DNA from: Microbulbifer sp. SAOS-129_SWC
GTDB taxonomy: Bacteria > Pseudomonadota > Gammaproteobacteria > Pseudomonadales > Cellvibrionaceae
NCBI RefSeq assembly: GCF_039696035.1
Contig: NZ_CP155567.1
Location: forward strand, 3,653,001-3,717,000
Direction of reading: 5' to 3'
DNA: 64,000 bases
Shown here: positions 16,613 to 24,641 of the stretch, one piece after another
Position numbering within the stretch: the stretch's first letter is position 1
Layout of the letters: each line of letters opens with the position of its first letter
Position numbers and translations under genes: made by a program
Notes under the pieces: generated by a model
The model's database searches: none
The model's input: the letters and a program-made list of their open reading frames with translations, nothing else
Told to the model about the DNA's origin: nothing

Positions 16613-19195
16613 ATGGAAGTCGCGGAACCTGAACTGGGTCTGGATCTGGATCCAGATAAAAAGGGGCGCTACCGCACCGAGCGCGCGCTGGGTGCCGGCG
16701 GCATGGGTATCGTCTACCTGGCCGAGGACACCCGCCTGCAGCGCCAGGTGGCCATCAAACAACTGCGCAAGGACTCCACCAGCGCCTCCGCCAGCGCGCG
16801 CATCCACAGCGAGGCGCAGCTGCTCGCGCGCCTCAACCACTCCAATATCGTGCAGCTCTACGACGTGCTCGAAGAGAACGGCAGCATTGCGCTGGTAATG
16901 GAATACGTCGAGGGCACCACGCTGAAGGAGTGGATGCGCGAGTACAGCGCACCGCTGAAACAGAAGCTCGACCTGCTGCTGCAGATCTGCGCCGGCCTCG
17001 GCGAAGCACACCGGCTCGGCATCCTGCACCGCGACCTGAAGCCCGACAATATCCTCATTACCCGCAACGGCGCCGGCGGCTTCACCGCCAAGATCACCGA
17101 TTTCGGTATCGCCAAATCCCTGCAACATGAAGGTGAACAGATCACCCGCGAAGACCAGGTGGCCGGTACCGTGGAAGCCATGTCGCCGGAACAGCTGCAG
17201 GGCTTCCCGCTCGACCCCAGAAGTGACCTGTTCAGCCTCGGCGCCGTCGCCTACGAACTGCTGTGCGGCGCGCGCCCGTTTGACGGTGGCGAGGGCGGCG
17301 CCATGGCGCTGGCACACAAGATTGTCAGCGAAGCGCATATCCCGCCGCAGCGGACCAACCCCGCCCTGCCGGCATCCCTCGCCGCGCTGCTCGACCGGCT
17401 GCTGGCCAAGGAGCCGGGCAAGCGCCCCGACTCCGTCGAGCAGGTGGGCGAGGCACTGGCGTTCCTGCAACAGGTGGAATCGGATACCGACACACGCGAG
17501 TTCTCCGCCACCGTGACCCAGCTGCTGCGCAAACCGCCGAGCACACGGCGCCGCAACCTGCGCGCCGCCGCAGGCGCACTCGGCGTTGCCGCACTTGGCG
17601 TTGCCGGCTATTTCGCCTGGGACTACGCCACCCGCCTGGATCCGCAATATATCGCCGTACTGCCGGTGGAGATGCACGGCGACGTGCGCGGCGAAGACAA
17701 CGCCAAAACCCTGACCAAAACCATGGTGCGCCAGGCACTGATGAATGCCGCCGCCCAGTTGAAGGCCTCCGCGCTGGTCAGCTTTACCCCGAAAGACGGA
17801 CAGGATTTTGATGCGCAGCTGCAAAAACTGCGTGACAAGGGTGTGACCGATGCGCTGTTTGCGCGGCTGGATTGTGCGCAGGTGCGCTGTGAGATCGAGT
17901 TGCAGCGGCTGAATCCGGTCAATAGCCAGATCCGGCAGCAGGCTGGGTTTGCGTTTTTGGTAGATAAGCGGCAGGAGGCGGAGTATCGGATTGCCAACAG
18001 TGCCACCGGGCTGTTCCCTAGTGACTATGCCAAAGATACTATCAAACAGATAGCGATGTCGGAGCGGGACTACAGTGATTATCTGAACATTATCAGTCGG
18101 ATGGAAAGCAAGGAGAACTCCAAAGCTGACTTACAGCGGCTCGGCAAGCTGCTCGGCAGCTATCCACAAAACCCCAATCTATACAGAACTTATACGCAAG
18201 TCGCGACAAACCTGTTTGTATTGACGGACGACAAAGCGGATCTCCAGTCAGGTCTGGACATGCTGGAGCGGGCCAAGGCCCGGAAGATTTCGCCGATATT
18301 GGTTCTTGAACTTGAACTTTGGTTGCGGACTTACAGCGCAGATAAAAGCCAGTTCGACGCTCTGATAAAGCAATTCGACAAACAGGAAGCGCCCTCTGCG
18401 GCACTACTTGCCAAGTACGCCCGCTACCTGTTTACCCAAGGGGATTATGAATCGGCCCTGCAATATGCCGAGCAAGCTACCGCGCTAAATCCGTCAGCCG
18501 ACAATTTATACCTGATCGCGCTGAACCACGCTCTTAGCGGGAATTACACTCAAGCGCGCAATATCCTGAAGAAAAATATCAGCGCCCACCCGGAACACTG
18601 GTCTTCGTATTCCGCACTTGGGAATATAGAAATGGAAAGCGGAAACTTTACCGCTGCAGAAAAAGCTATCACCTCAATACCCGAAAAGCTCCGTGGCTGG
18701 CGCACCAAATCCAATCTCGGTGCAATCTATTTCTTACAAGGTAAATACTCGCAAGCATTGAAGGTGTACCAGCAGGTCTTAACATCAGTTCCCGATAATG
18801 TGCCTGCAATTGAGCAAATCGCTGAGACTTACTTGCTACTTGGAGAAACACCGGAATCCATATCAAGTTTCAACAGATTGCTTGAACTAACCAGGGGGAA
18901 AAAGGATTTACGATCCAGGCAGTTTCGAAGCGAGGCTTTAGCCAATGTTGGCAGAATTGATGAAGCCATACTGCTAACCAAGGACCTGCTTAGAGAAGCA
19001 CCTGACGACACTTACGTGCAATACGCTGCAGCCCAGGTTTATGCAAATGCAGAGGAGTGGCGATCTGCGAGCTACCATATCGAAAATTTGCTCAGGCAGG
19101 GCATGAGCGCAGAGTGGTTTAACCTGCCGGCATTCCAGCAACTCTGCACCCAGCCCCAGGTTTCCGCGAAGGTAAGAGCCGCTATCTGCGACTGA
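16613..19195 (+). CDS. Transmembrane Ser/Thr kinase with periplasmic TPR sensor half (kinase 3)
   Basis: An 860-residue third paralogue. The kinase domain is complete: LGAGGMGIVYLAED, K49, H139-R-D141-LKPDN, D163-F-G and MSPEQ. The membrane segment lies at about 316-340. The outer half keeps YIAVLPVE and the C-X4-C pair (LDCAQVRCEI), but the TPR part differs from kinases 1 and 2 and lacks the middle Cys pair; a C-terminal pair remains (QLCTQ...AAIC). From about 18,050 the DNA is visibly richer in A and T than the kinase half, as if the sensor part had another origin. A GTG at 16535 with AGGG upstream is an alternative start adding 26 residues. Confidence 0.92.
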   Translation: MEVAEPELGLDLDPDKKGRYRTERALGAGGMGIVYLAEDTRLQRQVAIKQLRKDSTSASASARIHSEAQLLARLNHSNIVQLYDVLEENGSIALVMEYVEGTTLKEWMREYSAPLKQKLDLLLQICAGLGEAHRLGILHRDLKPDNILITRNGAGGFTAKITDFGIAKSLQHEGEQITREDQVAGTVEAMSPEQLQGFPLDPRSDLFSLGAVAYELLCGARPFDGGEGGAMALAHKIVSEAHIPPQRTNPALPASLAALLDRLLAKEPGKRPDSVEQVGEALAFLQQVESDTDTREFSATVTQLLRKPPSTRRRNLRAAAGALGVAALGVAGYFAWDYATRLDPQYIAVLPVEMHGDVRGEDNAKTLTKTMVRQALMNAAAQLKASALVSFTPKDGQDFDAQLQKLRDKGVTDALFARLDCAQVRCEIELQRLNPVNSQIRQQAGFAFLVDKRQEAEYRIANSATGLFPSDYAKDTIKQIAMSERDYSDYLNIISRMESKENSKADLQRLGKLLGSYPQNPNLYRTYTQVATNLFVLTDDKADLQSGLDMLERAKARKISPILVLELELWLRTYSADKSQFDALIKQFDKQEAPSAALLAKYARYLFTQGDYESALQYAEQATALNPSADNLYLIALNHALSGNYTQARNILKKNISAHPEHWSSYSALGNIEMESGNFTAAEKAITSIPEKLRGWRTKSNLGAIYFLQGKYSQALKVYQQVLTSVPDNVPAIEQIAETYLLLGETPESISSFNRLLELTRGKKDLRSRQFRSEALANVGRIDEAILLTKDLLREAPDDTYVQYAAAQVYANAEEWRSASYHIENLLRQGMSAEWFNLPAFQQLCTQPQVSAKVRAAICD

Positions 19196-19693
19196 TCACT
19201 GCGGTTCGTATTGCGCTTGAGGATCACCGGAGACAAAATCCACCCCGTCGGCGGTAGTGCATTGCCACAGGAAAGTATAAGTATCTGCCTCGAAATCCTT
19301 GTTCTTTACCGTGATCTGCAGCAGCGTATAGTTACCATCGTCGCCCTTCTTCGCTTTCGCCTTGAACTCGTGGCGGAAATTTTCGGTAATTCCCTTGATA
19401 CCATCCTGACCATGCCCGGTAGACTTGGCAAACTGCAGATCCGGCACCTCGGACAGGTCCAGGGTTAGGTTGAGCACAAAGGTGCCTTTCTTGCCATTGA
19501 ATTTGAACAGCATATTGCCAAACTGTTCGCCTTCACTGCTGCTGTTAAACAGCGGCCAGTACTGGTCTACGCCATCCACGGGGTTGACCGGCTTCAGCAC
19601 CAGGTCGTAGCTGCGTTCGGTTTCGTCACCCGCCAACTCGGCAGTAAATACCGGCAGCGCTGCACACTTGTCCGCGACAGTTTCTGAACTCAT
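19196..19693 (-). CDS. Small protein, possibly DP-EP family, convergent with kinase 3
   Basis: A 165-residue acidic protein with no signal peptide or membrane segment, rich in beta-strand-like sequence (GTFVLNLTLDL, YTLLQITVKNKDFEADTYTFLWQC). The end, FVSGDPQAQYEP, resembles the short Asp-Pro motif of the DP-EP family of unknown function, but this is a weak match from memory. Its stop codon abuts the kinase 3 stop with no gap, so the two convergent transcripts must overlap. AGGAGTGG lies before the ATG. Whether it belongs to the kinase system is unknown. Confidence 0.75.
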   Translation of the reverse strand: MSSETVADKCAALPVFTAELAGDETERSYDLVLKPVNPVDGVDQYWPLFNSSSEGEQFGNMLFKFNGKKGTFVLNLTLDLSEVPDLQFAKSTGHGQDGIKGITENFRHEFKAKAKKGDDGNYTLLQITVKNKDFEADTYTFLWQCTTADGVDFVSGDPQAQYEPQ

Positions 19694-19879
19694 ATTCCAC
19701 TCCTGCTATTGTTTCTCTTGTTGTTCCCTGCAGACATCTCAGGTCAGTTAGCATTAACTCACTCTTTGCGCGCGATTGCGGCAGCCCCACTGCCGAACCC
19801 CCGGCGCGCTGAATAGCATAATGGAAACCACCAGCGGAACTCCATCACATTTTTGGCGTGAATTACATTGCGCCAGATA

Positions 19880-19912
19880 AAAAAAACCGGCAGTAACGCA
19901 GTTACTGCCGGT
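19880..19912 (-). terminator. Strong hairpin with T run on the minus strand, no known gene upstream
   Basis: Perfect 12-bp inverted repeat ACCGGCAGTAAC-GCA-GTTACTGCCGGT. On the minus strand it is followed by at least six T. It would end a leftward transcript coming from about 19,913-20,330, where I see no protein gene, or it shields the small gene at 19,196-19,693 from read-through. Confidence 0.7.
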
Positions 19913-20217
19913 CCGAATGATGGTCCCAGCCATCGACGGTTACAACAACACTATCAAGAGCGAATTGGAGCATCCGTGCCCCGGCCAAGCCCTTCCCCAA
20001 AACCCCGGCAGACTAGGCTCTGTGTATGCCGAGCCCGGCTTGGCAGTTCAGCTTGCGCTGAATTGGTCTCCGTTCCCCGGTGCGCCGCAAGCGGCGCGCC
20101 GATCCGATCCTTCGGATTCCTTGTCGAGGGGCATCCAGCCTTCCCGTAGCGTGCGCTGTGTCAAAGTCCTTTGACGCGCTCAGCCCCTCAACCTTGTGCG
20201 CTACTCTACGGATGGGA
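19913..20217. other. Unassigned intergenic region with several hairpins
   Basis: About 300 bases without a convincing gene. Short inverted repeats are dense: AATTCAGC/GCTGAACT near 20,046-20,064, GGCGCGCC-type palindromes near 20,090-20,100, ATCCG/CGGAT near 20,105-20,118, and GAGGGGC (20,126) with GCCCCTC (20,183). It may be a repeated intergenic element or a small RNA read leftward into the hairpin at 19,880-19,912. It matches none of tmRNA, RNase P RNA, 6S or SRP RNA by the signature motifs I could check. Confidence 0.35.
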
Positions 20218-20256
20218 CCATTACAGGTCGATCACAGGCCATTACACGCCATTACA
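20218..20256. promoter_or_regulatory. Three CCATTACA direct repeats upstream of the PLP enzyme gene
   Basis: CCATTACA occurs at 20,218, 20,239 and 20,249, spaced 21 and 10 bp, so all copies lie on the same face of the helix. This is typical of a regulator bound in tandem about 80-110 bp before the gene start at 20,332. The regulator is unknown. Confidence 0.45.
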
Positions 20257-20331
20257 GCAAAGTGACAATACTTTCGAATTGCAGCCATTAATGTCAGTTG
20301 ATAACGGTAATCCACTACAGGAGAGAAAGCC

Positions 20332-22113
20332 GTGGCGCAGAATTTCGATGAGATGAAACTTCTCTCCCCCCGGCGCAACAGCACCGCGGCCACTTCCATC
20401 GAGACACTGGCGGCGGAACAGCTGGCACACTTCCACATCGATCCGGCCTCGCCCCACGGCCGCCTACTGTTAGAGACCGCCGAACTGCTGTACCGCGCCC
20501 AGGGCAAGATCAGCCAGCTGTGGGCGCAGCACACGGAAATCCTGCAACAGCTGGATCGCAGTGACCGCATCGCCTACTTCAACGCCAAGCGCTTTATGAG
20601 CTTCCAGCTGGCCAGGCTGCTGGTCACCTTGCAGAACCCGCTGCGCGCCAGTTTCCGCGGCCTGCAGGGCGACGACTTCAACTGCGCCACCCGCGGCGGC
20701 TACCCGCTGTTCGACAATATCCCGGCGATCTTTTCCGCCACGCCGGTGATCGCGCGCACCGCCACCTATATCTACGCCTGCACCGAGTGGATTGACGATG
20801 CCTTTCACGGCCGCGAGCCCAGCTGCGACATCTACTCGCGCCTGCTCAACCCCACCTCGATCGCGCTGGCCAACGCCATCGTCGACCTGGAATGCGGGCC
20901 GGCGGCCGGCGACTATCTGGCGTGGAATTTCAACTCCGGCATGGCGGCCATCGACGCCCTGCTGGCCAACCAGCTGCAGCGCGGCGATATTTTAATCGTG
21001 TCGCGCCATGTCTACGGCGGCGTGCACCAGCTGCTCACCGACCACTATGCGCGCGACGACAAGCTGGCCATTGCACTGGCCTGGTTCGACGGCACCGGCG
21101 CGGAAGATTTCGAGCAGCTGCTTACGCACACGCAACGCACCCACAGTGAGGCGATTGCTGCCGGCGCGCGCGTGCATGTGTATATCGAATCGCCGTGCAA
21201 TCCCCACGGCACCATGCTCGATGTGCCGGGCATCTGCGCGGCTGCGCACCGGCACGAGCTGCGCGTGACAGTGGACAGCACCCTGGCCACGCCCTTCCTT
21301 TACCAGCCGCTGCGCCGCGACAACCCGGCCGAGCGGCCGGACTTCGTGGTGCACTCCTATACCAAGGATATCGCTGGCAGCGGCGGCGCCACCGCCGGCG
21401 TGGTGATCGGCGCAACCCACCGAATGTTTATCCCCAAGGGCGAGCGCTGCCGCGACCTGAACTGGAACCAATGCCTGTTCTGGGATGTGTACTACATCAA
21501 GGGCGCCTTTCTCGACGCGGACAAGGCCTGGGAAGTGCACAACGGCCTGCGCACGCTGGAGGTGCGCATGCTGAGCAAGTGCATCAACACCCTGTGCCTC
21601 GCGCACTTCCTCGCCAGCCACCCGCAGATCCGCATTCACAGCCACGCGCTGGCGGCGCATGCCAACAGCCCGCTGCGCCAAAAACTGCTGCGCCACGGCC
21701 TGCCGGTACCGCTGTTCAGTATCGATCTGGAGGCGGCGCAGCTGCCGGCGGAGACATTCAAGCGCTTTTTTGACGCGCTGGAGCCGGCCTTCGGCCAGAT
21801 GGTGAGCCTCGGCCAGACCAACACCATGGTGCTGTGCCCGGCGCTTACCTCGCACTCGGAGCTGTCACCGGAGGCACTCAAGGCGGCGGATATTTACCCC
21901 ACCACCATCCGCATCTCCGTCGGCGACGAGAATATGGCGCAGCTGGTGGCACACCTGATTAGCTGCGCGCGGCTGCACCTGGATCCGGTACAGCCGGGTT
22001 TCAGTACGGAATTTATGTCGCCGGAAGACGCGGATGCGTTGTTCGCGCGTTTTTACCGCGAGGCGCACGCGCGGGTGGCGGATGCTTTTCCGCGGGTGGC
22101 GGATTACCTGTAA
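20332..22113 (+). CDS. Long Cys/Met metabolism-type PLP-dependent enzyme
   Basis: A 593-residue cytoplasmic PLP enzyme. The core from about residue 130 looks like the cystathionine gamma-synthase/methionine gamma-lyase family: LLNPTSIALANAIVDLECG, NFNSGMAAIDALLANQL, HVYGGVHQLL, YIESPCNPHGTMLDVPGI, VDSTLATPFLYQPL and the PLP lysine in VHSYTKDIAGSGGATAG. It is about 200 residues longer than the usual 390; the first 130 or so form an unrecognised helical extension, with another insert in the C-terminal half. The start is GTG after CAGGAGAG. The exact reaction (gamma-elimination or replacement on a sulfur amino acid) cannot be fixed from sequence. Probably a single-gene unit. Confidence 0.82.
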   Translation: MAQNFDEMKLLSPRRNSTAATSIETLAAEQLAHFHIDPASPHGRLLLETAELLYRAQGKISQLWAQHTEILQQLDRSDRIAYFNAKRFMSFQLARLLVTLQNPLRASFRGLQGDDFNCATRGGYPLFDNIPAIFSATPVIARTATYIYACTEWIDDAFHGREPSCDIYSRLLNPTSIALANAIVDLECGPAAGDYLAWNFNSGMAAIDALLANQLQRGDILIVSRHVYGGVHQLLTDHYARDDKLAIALAWFDGTGAEDFEQLLTHTQRTHSEAIAAGARVHVYIESPCNPHGTMLDVPGICAAAHRHELRVTVDSTLATPFLYQPLRRDNPAERPDFVVHSYTKDIAGSGGATAGVVIGATHRMFIPKGERCRDLNWNQCLFWDVYYIKGAFLDADKAWEVHNGLRTLEVRMLSKCINTLCLAHFLASHPQIRIHSHALAAHANSPLRQKLLRHGLPVPLFSIDLEAAQLPAETFKRFFDALEPAFGQMVSLGQTNTMVLCPALTSHSELSPEALKAADIYPTTIRISVGDENMAQLVAHLISCARLHLDPVQPGFSTEFMSPEDADALFARFYREAHARVADAFPRVADYL

Positions 22114-22296
22114 GTTTTCTGGTGCGCGCGGCGCGCCTTGGCAGCGGCGACGTCAGGTTCGCCAGCCGGGCCGGCTCGTACAATGAGGCAGGGTGCGCCA
22201 TGCGCAGCGTGAATTTGTCGCGTCTCGGCCCGCTTGTTGCACTACGCTATATCCCGTAATATCGAGCCTCTTTTGCCCACAAATTAATCAAACAAG

Positions 22297-23607
22297 ATGT
22301 CGAAACTTTGCATGCGCCTGCTGATTCTGCTGCTCTGCTGTTTTTCCGGATTCGCCGCGGCGCAGAGCTACGAAAAGCTCTATAGCGATTACCGGGGCAG
22401 CCTCTACCAGATCCGCCTGATCGAGAAATCCTCCAATTCCAAGGCCGGGCTGGGCTCCGGCTTCCAGATCTCCGCTGATGGTCTGATCGCCACCAATTAC
22501 CACGTAGTGGCCGAGGCGGTGAGCGATCCGGACAAGTACCAGCTGGAGTACCTGTCGGTAGACGGCAAACAGGGGCCGCTGAAACTGCTGGATATCGACG
22601 TCATCAACGACCTGGCGATCCTGCGCCAGGACAAGCCGGGCAGTGATTTCCTGCAGCTGGCCGATACCACGCCGAGCAAGGGCGAGACCATCTTCTCCCT
22701 CGGTAACCCGCTGGATCTCGGCATGACGCTGATTCCCGGCACCTACAACGGTATCGCCGGCGGCAGTTTCTACGACCGCATCCACTTTTCCGGCTCCATC
22801 AACCCGGGCATGAGCGGCGGCCCCGCCATCAATGCCAGAGGCCATGTGGTGGGCATCAATGTGGCCACCGCCGGCAACCAGGTGAGCTTCCTGGTGCCGG
22901 TCGACAAACTGGCGCACCTGTATAAGCACCTGCGCAAGCAGGGCCCGGAAAAGGCCGTGGACCTGCAGGCCATCACCCACCAGCAACTGCTCGCCAACCA
23001 GAGCGAAATCATCGACACGGTACTGGGCGCAGACTGGAAACTGCGCCCGCTGGGTGAGGCCATGGTGGTGGGCGAGATCGTGCCGGCGATCCAGTGCTGG
23101 GGCAACACCCAGGAAGAAGACGACAACCCGGTGACGCGTATCGACAAGGGCTGTACCGGCCAGGATGTGGTGTACCTGAGTGAAGACTTCAACACCGGCC
23201 GGGTGGAATACGAATTCTTCTGGCTGCAGTCCAAAAAGCTGCAGCCGTCGCGCTTCTACGCCGAGTACGAGCAGCAGATGAGCAGCTTTTTCCCCGGTAA
23301 CAACGCCGGCGAGGAGGATGTCACCAACTTCCGCTGCGACCAGGGCTTCACCTCGCAGCCGCGCGAGTCCGGCGGCGAAACCGAAGAGGCGCAGCGCGAG
23401 GCGCCGAAAGGGCCGGTGATCGCGCGCACCAGCTATTGCGTGCGCCGCTACAAGCACTTCCCGGACCTGTACGACATCTTCTTCCTGAGCCTGAGCGTGG
23501 ACCAGAAAGACCGCGCGCTGGTCAGCCACTTCACCCTGTCCGGTTTTACCCGCGAATCCGCCGAAGCGTTTACCAAGAAGTTTACAAGCGAGATCCAATG
23601 GCACTGA
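22297..23607 (+). CDS. Secreted trypsin-like serine protease (S1C-like)
   Basis: A 436-residue protein with a signal peptide (1-22, ending AAAQS). The catalytic triad of a chymotrypsin-type fold is visible: H69 in TNYHVV, D105 in INDLAIL and S173 in GMSGGPAI, preceded by LGSGFQIS. There is no PDZ domain as in DegP; instead residues about 215-436 form a unique region with four or five cysteines (IQCWGN, KGCTG, FRCDQG, SYCVRR) that may be disulfide-linked in the periplasm. The last codons overlap the following FHA gene by 10 bp, so the two products are probably made together. Confidence 0.87.
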   Translation: MSKLCMRLLILLLCCFSGFAAAQSYEKLYSDYRGSLYQIRLIEKSSNSKAGLGSGFQISADGLIATNYHVVAEAVSDPDKYQLEYLSVDGKQGPLKLLDIDVINDLAILRQDKPGSDFLQLADTTPSKGETIFSLGNPLDLGMTLIPGTYNGIAGGSFYDRIHFSGSINPGMSGGPAINARGHVVGINVATAGNQVSFLVPVDKLAHLYKHLRKQGPEKAVDLQAITHQQLLANQSEIIDTVLGADWKLRPLGEAMVVGEIVPAIQCWGNTQEEDDNPVTRIDKGCTGQDVVYLSEDFNTGRVEYEFFWLQSKKLQPSRFYAEYEQQMSSFFPGNNAGEEDVTNFRCDQGFTSQPRESGGETEEAQREAPKGPVIARTSYCVRRYKHFPDLYDIFFLSLSVDQKDRALVSHFTLSGFTRESAEAFTKKFTSEIQWH

Positions 23608-24641
23608 TTATCGAAGAGCTGAACCGCGCCCAGCGGGTTCAGGCCCGCTATCGTATGGACGGTGCGCGCTACACGCTCGGCCGCGGCTACCAGAATGATG
23701 TCATTGTCGAGGATGTGCACGCGGACGCGGAACACGCGGAGATCCACCGCGGCGATGACGGCCACTATTACCTGCGCGACCTGAAAAGCGTCAATGGCAC
23801 CCAGCTGCTGGGTAACTGCCGCGACAAGTCCGTCAAAGGCACAGACGTCGACGAGCGCCTGATCCATTCCGGCGATGAAATACAGCTGGGCAAGACCCAT
23901 TTCCGCCTGACCGACAGCGCAGCGGCCATGACACCCGCGGTGCCGCTGCACTCGGTGGAAAACCTGTTCGAGCGCCTGTCGCACCCGGCGCTGGCCATCG
24001 GCCTGCTGCTGGCGGTGGCCACCTCTTTCCTGTTGATCGGCTACTACGGCTCTGCGCGCGCATTCCAGTGGAATATCGCCCTCAACCTGGTGGCCGGCAC
24101 CGCCGTGGGCCTGCTCGGTTACGCCGCCGCCTGGGCGTTTATCGGCCGCGTGGTGCGCCACGAGACCCAGTTCTTTGCCCACCTGACCATCGCCGCGCTG
24201 GCGGCGCTGGTATATCTCGGCTGGGAGCGCATCAGCGGTCTGCTGGACTTCAACTTCTCCCTCGGCCACACCCTGTCGCTGCTGAACCTGGCGGTGCTGG
24301 CAGTGCTGTTGCCGGCAATGCTGTGGTGCGCCTGTTACCTGGCGACTAATATAGCCCCGCGCTGGCGCTGGGTGGTGGCCCTGTTGGCGCCACTCAGCTT
24401 CCTCGGTGTGGAGCTGGCCGACCAGGTGGGCAATATCCGCGATTTCAACGAGATTCCGGATATCTCCACCGAACTCAAACACGACAACCTGATGCTGCGA
24501 AAACCGGTGCCGATGGCACAGTTCCTCGCCAATTCGCCGGAACTGTTCAACATCCCCATCGAAACCGATAAAAGCGATAAAAAAGACAAGCCCGCCGACA
24601 CGCAGACCGCCGGCGACAACAGTGCAGAGGAATCGTCTTGA
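23598..24641 (+). CDS. FHA domain integral membrane protein
   Basis: A 347-residue protein. The cytoplasmic FHA domain (about 1-105) has G28-R29 and N66-G67-T68, but the conserved serine three before H46 is D43 (HADAEH), which may weaken or change phosphothreonine binding. Five hydrophobic segments follow (about 128-150, 158-182, 190-206, 220-245, 252-272), then an acidic C-terminal tail (KSDKKDKPADTQ). The ATG at 23598 lies inside the protease gene and a TTG start of hisC overlaps its stop by 4 bp. It may carry a kinase signal to the adjacent protease or to the cell-wall genes downstream. Confidence 0.85.
   Translation: MALIIEELNRAQRVQARYRMDGARYTLGRGYQNDVIVEDVHADAEHAEIHRGDDGHYYLRDLKSVNGTQLLGNCRDKSVKGTDVDERLIHSGDEIQLGKTHFRLTDSAAAMTPAVPLHSVENLFERLSHPALAIGLLLAVATSFLLIGYYGSARAFQWNIALNLVAGTAVGLLGYAAAWAFIGRVVRHETQFFAHLTIAALAALVYLGWERISGLLDFNFSLGHTLSLLNLAVLAVLLPAMLWCACYLATNIAPRWRWVVALLAPLSFLGVELADQVGNIRDFNEIPDISTELKHDNLMLRKPVPMAQFLANSPELFNIPIETDKSDKKDKPADTQTAGDNSAEESS

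Noticed and set aside
15611..17824. Open frame of 737 codons opposite kinases 2 and 3
   Set aside because: Antisense shadow crossing the boundary of two genes; no domain recognised.
19880..20330. tmRNA, RNase P RNA, 6S or SRP RNA gene on the minus strand
   Set aside because: The conserved tags I could check (tmRNA tag and 3' end, RNase P core such as GAAAGTCCGGGC) are missing.
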